A stretch of 64,000 nt of DNA, taken from positions 186,001-250,000 of the forward strand of contig NZ_SMLG01000001.1 of NCBI RefSeq assembly GCF_004349195.1. The letters run 5' to 3'. Both the position numbers and the translations under genes were made by a program. Each line of letters begins with the position of its first letter. Within the stretch, counting starts at the first letter, position 1. Positions 24,967 through 34,645 of this stretch are shown here, piece by piece. Origin of the DNA: Flavobacterium rhamnosiphilum (GTDB taxonomy: Bacteria; Bacteroidota; Bacteroidia; Flavobacteriales; Flavobacteriaceae). The notes under the pieces were generated by a model. The model made no database searches and had not been told where the DNA came from. It was given only the letters and a program-made list of their open reading frames with translations.

Positions 24967-26221
24967 TTTATTTTTATTTTTAATTGCTATTACATTAATT
25001 TTCAGAAAGCTGTGTACTGTTTTTTTGATAATTTTTGTTGTTTTCAATTTGTTGTTTTTAAAAAAAATAAAACTTTCAAAAAGCCAATTACCAATTATGT
25101 TGTTAATAGCAGCTCCGTTTTTGATGGAAATGTTGTTTTTCGCAAATAACGATTCTTATGCATTGGGTTTAAAATCACTGGAAAAAAGCCTTTCGTTACT
25201 CTTTTTTCCACTATTCTTAATTGGGAATTGTCAGCGAATTCAATTTCTTCAAATTTTGAAAGCTTATTGTGTTGGTACAACACTTATTATGGCATTCTTT
25301 TTTGTGCGTTTTATAGTGTTGTATCCCGAGCATTTTTTTAAATATCTTAATGGAATTCATCTTTGGGAAATGGGTTATGTGTTTTCTGACAGTATTGGGA
25401 TTCATGCCCCAGCGCTCAATATGCACTTGGCTTTTGTCGCTTTTTCTAATCTTTATTTTTTGCTTGAAACTTCAAAAACAAATTATAGTAAATGGTCCAA
25501 AATTAGAGATTCAACGCTTTTTATTCTTTCTTTCTTTTTTGTTTTGTACGTGAACACCAGAATGGCATTATTGGGTACTTTGTTTGGTTTTATTACTGTT
25601 GGTTACTTCCAAATTTCGAAAAATTATAGTTCTAAAATCATCTTCAAAAGAGCAATTATTATGCTGTTTTTGATTGGTTCCGTTTTATTTTTATTCATAC
25701 AAAAGAATCCTTTCATGAAAGAGAAGTATTCAACACAAATTTTTTCGAATTTGGACAAAGTAGGGAAATTAGACGAGATTGACCATCCCGAAATAGCCGT
25801 GTACAGTTCTTTTGTAACTAGATTGTCAATCTGGAAATCAGCTTGGGAATTGTCCCTTAAACATCTTCCTTTTGGAGTGGGAGCATCGGATGGGAAGACA
25901 GAATTAGTAACGTATTTTAAAGAAACGAATCAAATCTTTCTTGCAAAATATGAATTTCCAACACACAATCAATTTTTAGATTATTTATTGAAATTTGGAA
26001 TATTGGGTCCAATTGTAGCTTTATTCTATATTGGATTTATTGCTTATTTAGGAATTAAGACAAAGAATGCAGTTATAATTTCTTTCTTTTTTTTGTTCTT
26101 TACTTCAAACCTTACAGATGATTTTCTCCTTCGTTTTGATGGAATTGTTTTCAGTGGCTTATGGGTTTCTATATTTGCCAGTTATTGGCTTCAACAAAAA
26201 AACAAGCAGATTGTTGCATAA
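24929..26221 (+). CDS. O-antigen ligase / polymerase family protein (Wzy_C-like)
   Basis: 430 residues from the ATG at 24929 (MNISEKTFDKVFNLF). An upstream TTG at 24917 is in frame, but the ATG is the better start. About 10-12 membrane segments. The Wzy_C signature is suggested by VNTRMALLGTLFGFITVGYF and, after a large periplasmic loop, by LPFGVGASDGK and FPTHNQFLDYLLKFGILGPIVALF, where the conserved H-N-x-F-L is found in WaaL/Wzy proteins. It would polymerise or ligate the polysaccharide made by this cluster. Its start overlaps the previous gene by 38 bp. Confidence 0.8.
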   Translation: MNISEKTFDKVFNLFLFLIAITLIFRKLCTVFLIIFVVFNLLFLKKIKLSKSQLPIMLLIAAPFLMEMLFFANNDSYALGLKSLEKSLSLLFFPLFLIGNCQRIQFLQILKAYCVGTTLIMAFFFVRFIVLYPEHFFKYLNGIHLWEMGYVFSDSIGIHAPALNMHLAFVAFSNLYFLLETSKTNYSKWSKIRDSTLFILSFFFVLYVNTRMALLGTLFGFITVGYFQISKNYSSKIIFKRAIIMLFLIGSVLFLFIQKNPFMKEKYSTQIFSNLDKVGKLDEIDHPEIAVYSSFVTRLSIWKSAWELSLKHLPFGVGASDGKTELVTYFKETNQIFLAKYEFPTHNQFLDYLLKFGILGPIVALFYIGFIAYLGIKTKNAVIISFFFLFFTSNLTDDFLLRFDGIVFSGLWVSIFASYWLQQKNKQIVA

Positions 26222-26242
26222 TATTTTTTAGAATCAGATAAA

Positions 26243-27358
26243 ATGGCAAAAAGAAAGATCATTCATTTATTACATTCCATAGGCGGAGTCGATGTATATT
26301 TGAGACTTGTTTTAGAGAATGTGAATACTGATTTGTTTGAAAACATAGTTATTCATGGAACCAAAGACACGAACAAACCTTTTTTTGATAAAAACGGGAA
26401 TAAAGTAAAAGAATATAAAGTTTCTATTTTTAGGGATATTTCAATAGGGAATGATATTAAATCATTATTTCAGACGTATAAAATCCTAAAAAAAGAAAGA
26501 CCAAATCTAATACATGCACACAGTGCTAAAGGCGGTATTATTGGCAGAATTATAGGTAAATTATTAGGAATAAAAGTAATTTATACACCACACGCTTTCT
26601 CGTATTTAAGCACGCAAAATAGTATAAAAAGAAGCCTTTTTTTGAACATTGAAAAGTTTCTTGCCAATGGGAATAGTCTTCTTTTGGCCACATCAGCATC
26701 CGAAAAAAAGCGAGCTACTGAAGAGGTTGGTTATAAAGATAAAAATGTAATTGTATTCAATAATTGTATTGAACCAATAGTTAAAATACAATCCTTAACC
26801 ATTCCTAAAACATGGCCTGAAGCTTATATTTGTACCGTTGGGCGTCCGTCGTATCAAAAAAATATTGAGCAAATGATACGGGTTTTGCATGAAGTTAATA
26901 AAGAAGCTAAAATTCATTTAATAGTAATGGGAGTTGGCCCTGTATCAGGTCAATTAAAATCAGTTAAAAATTTGATTCAGGAGTTAGAGATGAACAATGA
27001 CGTAACGCTTTTAAACTGGACAGAAAGAACCGATGTTTTTAATATAATTAATCAATCCAAGTTCTATCTTTCAACGTCCAGATATGAAGGAATGCCCTAT
27101 TCTATTATTGAAAGTTTGGCATTATCTAAAGCTTGCGTAGTTACTAATTGTGATGGAAATAAAGACTTGATTATTGATAATTATAATGGATTTGTTATTG
27201 AAAATGATGACATAAAGGGTTTTAAAAGTGAAATTTTAAAGTTATTGAGGGATAAAGAATTATTGGATAAATTGTCAAAAAATGCTTTTACTTCGTATTC
27301 CGAAAACTACAACATCAAAAAAAATATTTTTGAACTCGAATCTATTTATTTGAAATAA
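26243..27358 (+). CDS. Glycosyltransferase family 4
   Basis: 371 residues, GT-B fold, cytoplasmic. The acceptor domain opens with KIIHLLHSIGGVDVYLRLVLENV, which is the usual GT4 G-G-xx start, and has HAHSAKGGIIGRIIGKLLGIKVIYTPHAF (about 90-118). The donor domain has VGRPSYQKNIEQMIRVL, GVGP, NWTERTDVFNIINQSKFYLSTSRYEGMPYSIIESLAL (E-G-x-P-x-x-x-x-E, the GT4 EX7E-like motif) and NGFVI. It transfers a sugar onto the lipid-linked repeat unit; donor and linkage cannot be told. It begins 22 bp after the ligase-like gene. Confidence 0.92.
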   Translation: MAKRKIIHLLHSIGGVDVYLRLVLENVNTDLFENIVIHGTKDTNKPFFDKNGNKVKEYKVSIFRDISIGNDIKSLFQTYKILKKERPNLIHAHSAKGGIIGRIIGKLLGIKVIYTPHAFSYLSTQNSIKRSLFLNIEKFLANGNSLLLATSASEKKRATEEVGYKDKNVIVFNNCIEPIVKIQSLTIPKTWPEAYICTVGRPSYQKNIEQMIRVLHEVNKEAKIHLIVMGVGPVSGQLKSVKNLIQELEMNNDVTLLNWTERTDVFNIINQSKFYLSTSRYEGMPYSIIESLALSKACVVTNCDGNKDLIIDNYNGFVIENDDIKGFKSEILKLLRDKELLDKLSKNAFTSYSENYNIKKNIFELESIYLK

Positions 27359-27389
27359 TAGCTGTTGAATTAATATTGAAAAAAAATTA

Positions 27390-28118
27390 ATGTACAAGGA
27401 ATTCATCAAACAAAAGATTAATAAAGAAAAATTTCATCCCGGGATTATTGGGTTTTTCATTAATTATAATTTTCTTATCCGAAAATCAATTCGCATCGCT
27501 ATAAAAAATAACGCTGATAAACTTGAAGGTTCCTTGTTGGATTTTGGTTGTGGAACGAAGCCTTATAAAAAACTATTTGTTAATGTGAAGGAATATATTG
27601 GTGTAGATTACAAGATTGAAGGAAGGGAACAAAATTATAATGAAGTCGATAAATTTTATGATGGAAAAAAAATCCCATTTGAAAATGAACGGTTTGATTC
27701 TCTTTTGTGCACAGAGGTTTTAGAACATGTTTTTAATATTAATGAATTATTAAAGGAATTTAATAGAGTATTAAAGAAAAATGGAACGGCACTAATTACG
27801 ACTCCTTTTATGTGGGAAGAGCATGAAATGCCCTATGATTTCGCAAGATATACTACGCCGGCTTTAAAATACTTATATCAAAAAAATGGTTTTAAGGTGG
27901 TGGAGAACTTTAAAACAGGAAATTATATCGAAGTTATTTTTCAATTCAATTTAAATTACATAAAGAATATACTCCCTGAGAATAAATATGTAAAACAGGT
28001 TTTTCTAATTCCTTTTATCGTCTTTTTTAACTTTTTTGGAGTGCTGTTCAGTTTATTATTGCCAATTGATAAAACAGCCTATTTTAACAATGTCTTTGTT
28101 TTAGAAAAAATAGAATAA
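27390..28118 (+). CDS. Class I SAM-dependent methyltransferase
   Basis: 242 residues. The SAM-binding motif I is LLDFGCGTKPYKKLF (about 48-62), followed by EYIGVDYKIEG and motif RFDSLLCTEVLEHVFNINELLKEFNRVLKKNGTALITTPF, typical of Methyltransf_11 enzymes. A C-terminal hydrophobic segment (about 205-230) may associate with the membrane. In this position it probably methylates a sugar of the surface polysaccharide or a lipid-linked intermediate (inference). It is the gene before a 196-bp gap that precedes the UXS gene. Confidence 0.9.
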   Translation: MYKEFIKQKINKEKFHPGIIGFFINYNFLIRKSIRIAIKNNADKLEGSLLDFGCGTKPYKKLFVNVKEYIGVDYKIEGREQNYNEVDKFYDGKKIPFENERFDSLLCTEVLEHVFNINELLKEFNRVLKKNGTALITTPFMWEEHEMPYDFARYTTPALKYLYQKNGFKVVENFKTGNYIEVIFQFNLNYIKNILPENKYVKQVFLIPFIVFFNFFGVLFSLLLPIDKTAYFNNVFVLEKIE

Positions 28119-28314
28119 TTGGAATTCCGTCACTATCGATTGAAGATAAACTATTAGAAAAGAAAAGATTTTGCTTATATTTCTTTCACAATCCTAATGA
28201 TAAGTTTATTTTTGACAGAATCCTCTTTGTGAGGTCAAAGAGAGTTGTATTATAGAAATAATTTATTTGCTTTTTAATAAATTACTCCATAATACCCAAA
28301 TTATAAAAATCTAT
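28119..28314 (+). other. 196-bp gap between methyltransferase and UXS genes
   Basis: No gene with a start codon was found. A 45-codon open stretch (28118-28254) has no start and ends at a TAG; it may be a remnant of a lost gene but is too weak to call. The UXS promoter must lie here or upstream. Confidence 0.4.
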
Positions 28315-29298
28315 ATGAAAAGAATACTTATCACCGGAGCAGCTGGATTTTTAGGATCACATCTTTGTGACCGTTTTATTAAGGAAGGCTATTTTGTTAT
28401 TGGAATGGATAATCTCATTACGGGAGATTTAAAAAATATAGAACATTTGTTCAAACTGGAGAATTTCGAATTTTATCATCATGATATCACCAAATTTGTT
28501 CATGTTCCGGGTCAACTGGATTATATTCTGCATTTTGCTTCGCCAGCAAGTCCAATAGATTATTTGAAAATTCCGATACAAACCTTGAAAGTGGGTTCTC
28601 TTGGAACGCATAATCTTTTAGGATTGGCACGTGTTAAAAAGGCGAGAATCCTTATTGCATCTACTTCTGAGGTGTACGGAGATCCATTGGTTCATCCACA
28701 AACGGAAGAATATTATGGCAATGTAAATACCATCGGACCAAGAGGTGTTTATGATGAAGCGAAACGTTTTCAGGAATCTATAACTATGGCGTACCATACT
28801 TTTCATGGAGTAGAAACTCGAATAGTTAGAATTTTCAATACTTATGGACCGAGAATGCGATTAAATGATGGCCGAGTAATTCCGGCATTTATAGGACAGG
28901 CGCTACGTGGCGAAGACTTAACCATTTTTGGTGACGGAATGCAAACGCGTTCGTTTTGTTATGTGGATGATCAGGTGGAAGGCATTTTCAGATTATTACA
29001 TTCAGATTATGTTTATCCGGTAAATATTGGTAATCCAGATGAAATTACCATCAAAGATTTTGCCGAAGAAATCATAAAATTGACAGGAACCAATCAAAAA
29101 GTAGTATATCATCCTTTACCTATAAACGATCCATTACAGCGTCAGCCTGATATCACGAAAGCAAAAGAATTGCTGGGATGGGAAGCCAAAGTAGGACGTG
29201 CCGAAGGAATGAAAATTACCTATGATTATTTTAGATCATTGTCAGCCGAAGAACTTTCAAAAGAAGAACACAAGGATTTTTCGGGTTATATAAAATAG
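28315..29298 (+). CDS. UDP-glucuronic acid decarboxylase (UDP-xylose synthase), SDR family
   Basis: 327 residues from the ATG at 28315 ([21 protein letters not shown]). The open frame reaches 16 codons further up to a TTG, but the ATG starts exactly at the Rossmann strand. NAD-binding [32 protein letters not shown] (catalytic Tyr-x-x-x-Lys, here YDEAK) and [10 protein letters not shown] are typical of the extended SDR enzymes that turn UDP-glucuronate into UDP-xylose. It needs UDP-glucuronate from a Ugd enzyme not in the window. This indicates xylose or a 4-keto pentose derivative in the polysaccharide. Confidence 0.9.
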   Translation: MKRILITGAAGFLGSHLCDRFIKEGYFVIGMDNLITGDLKNIEHLFKLENFEFYHHDITKFVHVPGQLDYILHFASPASPIDYLKIPIQTLKVGSLGTHNLLGLARVKKARILIASTSEVYGDPLVHPQTEEYYGNVNTIGPRGVYDEAKRFQESITMAYHTFHGVETRIVRIFNTYGPRMRLNDGRVIPAFIGQALRGEDLTIFGDGMQTRSFCYVDDQVEGIFRLLHSDYVYPVNIGNPDEITIKDFAEEIIKLTGTNQKVVYHPLPINDPLQRQPDITKAKELLGWEAKVGRAEGMKITYDYFRSLSAEELSKEEHKDFSGYIK

Positions 29299-29374
29299 GA
29301 AAGCGAATAGCATAATTTGCATTCGTCTTTAAGGTATTGGCATCAAGAGGAGAAATAGGTTATATTCATTAATT

Positions 29375-30742
29375 ATGACAGCATCTCAAATAGGAAGATA
29401 TTCAAAATACATCAGACCCATTAGTATTTCTATAGATCTAATGGTTATTTTTATACTGGGGCTTTTTTTATTTAGAGATCTTAATTTAAATATTGTTCTT
29501 TATATTATTTACCTGATTACGGGATGGATCACGGTAGGCTTTTTCGTTAAATTCTATGAAGTGTATCGTTTTACTACTCCTATAGAAATCATATCAAAAA
29601 TAGTCAAACAAGGTATTATCTTTCTTTTAGTAGTAATTGCTTTTTTTCCATTTTCTAAACAGGTTTTATTCAGTGGGGTACTAATTGCTAAATTCATGAT
29701 TTCAAGTTTTGTACTGATTTCAATAGCTAAGTTTTGCCTCTATTTTTATTTAAAAAAGTATAGAATTCTTACAGGAAGTAACTTTAGAAATGCGGTGATA
29801 ATTGGTTATTCACCTGAAGCGATTCGATTAAAAGAACTTTTTGAAACCAGAAAGGATTATGGATATCGATTTTTAGGGTATTTTTCAGATAAAAAATTAA
29901 ATATAGAAATCGAAGGCAGATTTGAAGATTTAAAACTTTTTGTAATTGAAAATAAGGTAGATGAAATTTATTGTTCCCTGAACGAGGTTTCTAATGAAAA
30001 ACTGAAAGATTTAATTGATTTTGCCGATGAAAACCATAAAACCATAAAATTCATCCCCGACACAAATGAGATTTTTTCAAAGAATTTAAAGATTGATTAT
30101 TATGATTTTTTCCCAGTTCTTTCGTTACAAAAAACGCCATTAAACGAGCCAATCATAAAGGTATTTAAACGTTTATTTGACATTGTTTTTTCAGTAATTG
30201 TTATCGTAGGATTATTATCATGGTTAGCACCTTTATTGGCTATTTTAATAAAACTTGAATCGAGAGGACCTGTTTTTTTTAAGCAAGGAAGACCAGGAAT
30301 TGATGAAAACGAATTTTTTTGTTATAAGTTTAGGTCGATGAAAATAAATAAAACATCAGAATCAGAGACTTCCAAAAACGACCCCAGGGTGACTAAAACT
30401 GGTAAGTTTATGAGAAAAACAAGCATAGACGAAATGCCTCAATTTCTGAATGTTTTGATGGGAGATATGTCAGTAGTTGGCCCTCGTCCACATCTTTGGT
30501 CACAAAATAAAGCGTACGCTAATAAAATTAAAAAATACATGATTCGTCATAGTGTAAAACCAGGAATCACCGGATTAGCACAGGTTAGCGGTTTCCGAGG
30601 GGAAATTGAAATAGAAAGAGACATGGTCAATAGAATAAAACTGGACGTTTTCTATATCGAAAACTGGTCTCCAATTTTAGATTTAAAAATAATCTACCAA
30701 ACGGTTGTGAATATTTGTAAAGGAGAAGAAAAAGCGTATTAA
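29375..30742 (+). CDS. Polyprenyl glycosylphosphotransferase (initiating sugar-phosphate transferase)
   Basis: 455 residues. Four N-terminal membrane helices (about 12-115) and a cytoplasmic CoA-binding-like domain (about 135-230; VIIGYSPEAIRLKEL) are followed by the catalytic C-terminal bacterial sugar transferase domain (about 262-455). That domain begins KVFKRLFDIVFSVIVIVGL and contains PVFFKQGRPGIDENEFFCYKFRSM, RKTSIDEMPQFLNVLMGDMSVVGPRPH and HSVKPGITGLAQVSG. It transfers hexose-1-phosphate (WcaJ/WbaP type) onto undecaprenyl phosphate, the first committed step of the pathway encoded here. The next gene starts 1 bp after its stop codon. Confidence 0.95.
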   Translation: MTASQIGRYSKYIRPISISIDLMVIFILGLFLFRDLNLNIVLYIIYLITGWITVGFFVKFYEVYRFTTPIEIISKIVKQGIIFLLVVIAFFPFSKQVLFSGVLIAKFMISSFVLISIAKFCLYFYLKKYRILTGSNFRNAVIIGYSPEAIRLKELFETRKDYGYRFLGYFSDKKLNIEIEGRFEDLKLFVIENKVDEIYCSLNEVSNEKLKDLIDFADENHKTIKFIPDTNEIFSKNLKIDYYDFFPVLSLQKTPLNEPIIKVFKRLFDIVFSVIVIVGLLSWLAPLLAILIKLESRGPVFFKQGRPGIDENEFFCYKFRSMKINKTSESETSKNDPRVTKTGKFMRKTSIDEMPQFLNVLMGDMSVVGPRPHLWSQNKAYANKIKKYMIRHSVKPGITGLAQVSGFRGEIEIERDMVNRIKLDVFYIENWSPILDLKIIYQTVVNICKGEEKAY

Positions 30743-30743
30743 A

Positions 30744-31520
30744 ATGGAAAAACCCCTTGTGTCCATAATAACTCCCTCCTTCAATTGTGAAAAATTCATT
30801 GTTGAAACGATTCAATCTGTTCAGAATCAAACCTACAAAAACTGGGAGATGATTATTGTAGACGATTGTTCTTCTGATCAAACGGTATCAATAATAAAAG
30901 AAATTTCCAGTCAAGATAATAGAATTCAACTTTTTCAACTCGATGCAAACTCCGGAACCGGAATTGCCAGAAATACCGCTTTGGCTAAAGCATCTGGAAA
31001 ATATATAGCCTTTTTAGATGCAGACGATTTGTGGAAACCACTCAAGTTAGAACTACAAATTGATTTTCTCAAAAAACATAATTTACCGTTTACTTTTTCC
31101 TTTTACGAATGCATTGATGAGGCAGGAGAATCGCTCAATAGAAGAATAGAATCACCAAGAAACCTCTCTTATCGTCAGTTGTTTTTTTGTAATTATGTTG
31201 GGAATTTAACAGGAATATATGATGTAAATTACTTCGGAAAAATAACTGTTTCCTCTATTCGAAAGCGCCAGGATTGGGTGCATTGGCTTACTATTCTCAA
31301 GAAAATAAAAACGGCACAACCCGTCCCGGAAAGTTTGGCTTATTACAGAATCAGAGAAAACTCAATTTCTGCCTCAAAATATGAGCTGTTAAGACACAAT
31401 TTTTCGGTTTACAGGATATTTCACCGCTTGAATTTAGTTACTTCAATACTTTGTATGATGGGGTTTTTATTCACTCAAATACTCATAAAACCAGGCTACA
31501 GTAAGAAAATTAAAGCATAG
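30744..31520 (+). CDS. Glycosyltransferase family 2
   Basis: 258 residues. The GT-A opening is PLVSIITPSFNCEKFIVETIQSVQNQTYKNWEMIIVDDCSSDQT (about 4-47), and DADDLW (about 90-95) is the metal-binding DxD. C-terminal region RKRQDWVHWLTILKK is the usual acceptor-site motif of this group. It is coupled to the initiating transferase (1 bp gap), so it probably adds an early sugar. It is the last rightward gene of the cluster and overlaps the convergent CapK-like gene by 11 bp. Confidence 0.92.
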   Translation: MEKPLVSIITPSFNCEKFIVETIQSVQNQTYKNWEMIIVDDCSSDQTVSIIKEISSQDNRIQLFQLDANSGTGIARNTALAKASGKYIAFLDADDLWKPLKLELQIDFLKKHNLPFTFSFYECIDEAGESLNRRIESPRNLSYRQLFFCNYVGNLTGIYDVNYFGKITVSSIRKRQDWVHWLTILKKIKTAQPVPESLAYYRIRENSISASKYELLRHNFSVYRIFHRLNLVTSILCMMGFLFTQILIKPGYSKKIKA

Positions 31521-32832
31521 ATTTAAACTGCTTCAATTTGCCTCTGTTGCTTCTTTCTAAAGATTTTTTTCTTAGAAAACTAAATTTTAAATTGGGTTCC
31601 AGATACAAAGTAATCGCTTCTTCAATTTTTTTAATTTGTGCCAAATTTAATTCGGTTTCGCTCACATATTCAATTTCAAAAGTATCAATTTTAGTTTGCT
31701 TTATAACAAATTCTTTTACGTTTCCGTCGTCTTCAATAATACTTTTTGTCACATAATAGAAAGTGAGTCCGGGTGATTTTTTTCCGCTGGCTAAAATAGC
31801 GACATCATTGGTCCGGCCTATTAATTTTTTGAGAATCGGTTTTTGTAACGTGCTTTTTTCATCCAGAATTCCAATATCACCAATGTCATATCTAATAAAA
31901 GGATGCGCTTTATTGAACAACGAAGTAATCACGATTCGGCCTGCAATACCATTGGGAACAAGTTGATTGTTGTCATCTAAAATCTCGACAAACAACGTTT
32001 CTGAATTAATCTGCCATTCGCCTTCTGTCCCGACGCTTCGGGATTGAAAAGCAATCAAATCCAGTTCCGAAGCACCGTATTCATTGACAATAGGAATGCC
32101 AAATTGTTTTTCTAAAAGGATTTTGTCTTCTTCAAAAAGCATTTCAGAAGTTACCATGCATACTTTTAATGTGGGACAAATTGCTGTTAATACGATGTTT
32201 TTCTTTTGTAAAAATTTAGCAAATAAAACTATCGAACTGGTATATCCATTGATGTAATCGAATTTTTTTGTTCGAAAATGATTCAAAAATCCTTCTAAAA
32301 TTTCATCCGATAAATCGAAAATGGAGAATCGAAAACGATTAGTCAAAAAATCCTTGAAACGTTCTTTTTGATTACCCATGAAATCCATTGGGATTCCATA
32401 AAAACGCGCTTGATAGGAAGTATTAAAATCAATTCCATACCAACCAAATCGGTATATGTTTGAAGCCCAAGTCAACGCATGACAATATTTGTCTTTGGCA
32501 AAAATAAAAGGAGTCCCGCCAGAACCGGATGTTTTATTAACATAACTGTTTTTAGGAAAATAACCTTTCGAAAGTCTTTCAAGTAACGGTTTCTGTAAGT
32601 TTTTTTTATTCAAAACGGGTAAGTCTTCCCAGTTTGTAAAAGTTGTCATTCCTGCTAAATCTTTATAAAATGGATTGTTTTGCAAATGAAAATTGACAAT
32701 TTCCACTTTTTTATTTGTAACGAAAATTTCATGCTCTTTTTCAGAAAGTGCCACAATTTTTCGCAATTCGGCTTTAGCTTCCTTCATTGGGAAGCCATTT
32801 AGCTGCAGCGATAAGTTAAATAGTGGAAACAT
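31510..32832 (-). CDS. CapK / phenylacetate-CoA ligase-like adenylating protein
   Basis: 440 residues from the ATG at 32832; the frame could extend 7 codons to a TTG at 32853. The motif VNKTSGSGGTPFIFAKD (about 106-122) is the ANL phosphate-binding loop. NEYGASELDLIAFQ follows, then RYDIGDIGIL and KKLIGRTND, all characteristic of the PaaK/CapK family. Members near polysaccharide genes are thought to activate a carboxylate, but the substrate is unknown. It contains the palindrome TCCCGA-CGCT-TCGGGA at 32028-32043, coding for SRSVGT. Convergent with the GT2 gene, divergent from purD. Confidence 0.88.
   Translation of the reverse strand: MFPLFNLSLQLNGFPMKEAKAELRKIVALSEKEHEIFVTNKKVEIVNFHLQNNPFYKDLAGMTTFTNWEDLPVLNKKNLQKPLLERLSKGYFPKNSYVNKTSGSGGTPFIFAKDKYCHALTWASNIYRFGWYGIDFNTSYQARFYGIPMDFMGNQKERFKDFLTNRFRFSIFDLSDEILEGFLNHFRTKKFDYINGYTSSIVLFAKFLQKKNIVLTAICPTLKVCMVTSEMLFEEDKILLEKQFGIPIVNEYGASELDLIAFQSRSVGTEGEWQINSETLFVEILDDNNQLVPNGIAGRIVITSLFNKAHPFIRYDIGDIGILDEKSTLQKPILKKLIGRTNDVAILASGKKSPGLTFYYVTKSIIEDDGNVKEFVIKQTKIDTFEIEYVSETELNLAQIKKIEEAITLYLEPNLKFSFLRKKSLERSNRGKLKQFKSML
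32028..32043. repeat. Coding-embedded palindrome TCCCGA-CGCT-TCGGGA
   Basis: A 6-bp perfect stem with a 4-nt loop inside the CapK-like gene. Read on the coding strand it is CCCGAAGCGTCGGGAC, one base different from the copy in the GT9 gene at 37403-37418, and it encodes the same residues SRSVGT. Confidence 0.75.
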
Positions 32833-32932
32833 TTTAAAGGTATATTTCACCAAAAATAATATTTACCAACAACTAATGACGGAGAACCAACAACTTTTTG
32901 AAAATTAATTATTTTTTAAGTTCAAAAGCAAT

Positions 32933-32940
32933 TATTTTTG
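32933..32940 (+). promoter_or_regulatory. Putative -7 box (TATTTTTG) for purD
   Basis: Matches TAnnTTTG, followed by CACCAC, 25 bp before the ATG. No -33 box at the right distance. Confidence 0.45.
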
Positions 32941-32965
32941 CACCACAACTAAAGAAAACTACACC

Positions 32966-34240
32966 ATGACAATTTTACTACTAGGTTCAGGCGGAAGAGA
33001 ACATGCTTTTGCATGGAAAATGATTCAAAGTCCGCTTTGTGACACACTTTTTGTAGCGCCAGGAAACGCTGGAACAGCTTCTATAGCTACTAATGTTGCT
33101 ATCAGTCCAACTGATTTTGAAGCTATAAAATCGTTTGTTATTAAGGAAAAAGTAGAAATGGTTGTGGTAGGACCAGAAGATCCTTTGGTAAAAGGGATTT
33201 ATGATTTCTTTCTAAACGATGCTGAGTTAAGTCATATACCAGTTATCGGTCCTTCAAAAATTGGTGCTCAATTAGAAGGAAGTAAAGAATTTGCTAAAGA
33301 ATTTCTAATCAAACATAAAATCCCAACTGCTGCTTACGATAGTTTCACTGCAGAAACGGTAGAAAAAGGATGTAAATTTCTGGAAACATTGCAACCTCCG
33401 TATGTTTTGAAAGCAGATGGTTTAGCCGCCGGAAAAGGTGTTTTGATTATTCAGGATTTGGCAGAAGCCAAAGAAGAATTGAGAAATATGCTGGTTCATC
33501 AAAAATTTGGTGATGCCAGTTCTAAAGTGGTAATCGAAGAATTTCTTGACGGTATAGAATTAAGTTGTTTCGTTCTTACCGACGGGAAAAATTATAAAAT
33601 TCTGCCAACAGCTAAAGATTACAAACGCATTGGCGAAGGTGATACTGGATTAAACACAGGCGGAATGGGAGCTGTTTCTCCGGTTCCTTATGTTGATGCT
33701 GTTTTGATGGAAAAAATCGAAACACGCATTGTAAAACCAACTATTGATGGTTTCCAAAAAGACGGAATTCAATACAAAGGTTTTGTTTTCATCGGATTGA
33801 TTAATGTGAATAACGAACCAATCGTAATAGAATACAATGTGAGAATGGGCGATCCGGAAACCGAAGTGGTTATCCCAAGATTGAAAACGGATTTAGTGGA
33901 ATTATTTTTGGCTGTAGCCAATGAAAAACTAGACGAAATCAATCTGGAAATTGACGAAAGAAGCGCCACTACAATTATGGTGGTGTCTGGTGGATATCCT
34001 GAAGATTTCGAAAAAGGAAAAGTAATTTCGGGGTTAGATACTATTAAGGATTCGATTGTTTTTCACGCTGGAACTAAACTGGATAACGGAAACGTAGTAT
34101 CAAATGGAGGAAGGGTTTTAACCGTAACTTCTTATGGAAATGATTTCGAAGAGGCCATAAAAAAATCTTACCAAAACATAGATAAACTAAATTTTGATAA
34201 GATGTATTTTAGAAAAGATATTGGAAACGACTTAAAATAG
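32966..34240 (+). CDS. purD: Phosphoribosylamine-glycine ligase (GAR synthetase)
   Basis: 424 residues, the family length. It joins glycine to 5-phosphoribosylamine with ATP in purine synthesis. N-domain opening MTILLLGSGGREHAFAWKM with the GSGGREHA motif; VVVGPEDPL (about 72-80); ATP-grasp region KEFAKEFLIKHKIPTA, YVLKADGLAAGKGVLI (about 145-160), EEFLDGIELSCFVLTDG, and NVRMGDPETEVVIPRL near the catalytic metal site. The C domain runs to about 424. It is a single rightward gene; other pur genes are not in the window. Confidence 0.97.
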   Translation: MTILLLGSGGREHAFAWKMIQSPLCDTLFVAPGNAGTASIATNVAISPTDFEAIKSFVIKEKVEMVVVGPEDPLVKGIYDFFLNDAELSHIPVIGPSKIGAQLEGSKEFAKEFLIKHKIPTAAYDSFTAETVEKGCKFLETLQPPYVLKADGLAAGKGVLIIQDLAEAKEELRNMLVHQKFGDASSKVVIEEFLDGIELSCFVLTDGKNYKILPTAKDYKRIGEGDTGLNTGGMGAVSPVPYVDAVLMEKIETRIVKPTIDGFQKDGIQYKGFVFIGLINVNNEPIVIEYNVRMGDPETEVVIPRLKTDLVELFLAVANEKLDEINLEIDERSATTIMVVSGGYPEDFEKGKVISGLDTIKDSIVFHAGTKLDNGNVVSNGGRVLTVTSYGNDFEEAIKKSYQNIDKLNFDKMYFRKDIGNDLK

Positions 34241-34271
34241 TTTCCAATTATCGTTCACTTTTTTTTAATTA

Positions 34272-34502
34272 TTATTTTAAGAAAGAGTGAGCGGTAGTAT
34301 CTTGCTTCTCTGTTCCGGCATCTTCAAAAATTTTCAATTGTTTGATCCAATATACCATTGCCGAAGCACAAATAATCATGAAAATCCAATTGATTGTATT
34401 TGCAGCAAACCAAGATGATAGCTCTAATGAGCGTAAAAAGTCTAGAGGAGCAAATAAGATATTTACAAATAAGTATTCTATTCCTTCGAAAAATGATTTC
34501 AT
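34272..34502 (-). CDS. Small membrane protein (DUF6341-like)
   Basis: 76 residues, starting MKSFFEGIEYLFVNILFAPLDFLRSLELSSWFAANTINWIFMIICASAMVYWIKQL. One or two hydrophobic segments (about 10-26 and 35-52) and a polar tail. I recall this as a conserved Flavobacteriaceae protein (DUF6341), from memory. It is placed opposite to the DUF6427-like gene (a similarly lineage-specific membrane protein), which suggests a link. The function is unknown. Confidence 0.72.
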   Translation of the reverse strand: MKSFFEGIEYLFVNILFAPLDFLRSLELSSWFAANTINWIFMIICASAMVYWIKQLKIFEDAGTEKQDTTAHSFLK

Positions 34503-34645
34503 AATGTATAAAATTAATTTTATTAATTGTTTTTGAGGAACTCTGGGTAGTAAAAGTTCTTATTTTGAAGAATCTTTTTGAACTTGCAGGGTTTACTTTT
34601 TAAACAAGTATTATATTTACGAACACAAAAGTATAAAATATCCGT

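Noticed and set aside
28118..28254. 45-codon open stretch (IGIPSLSIEDKLLEKK...) after the methyltransferase gene
   Set aside because: No start codon before it in frame, an upstream stop at 28085-28087 and no recognisable homology; kept only as a possible remnant.
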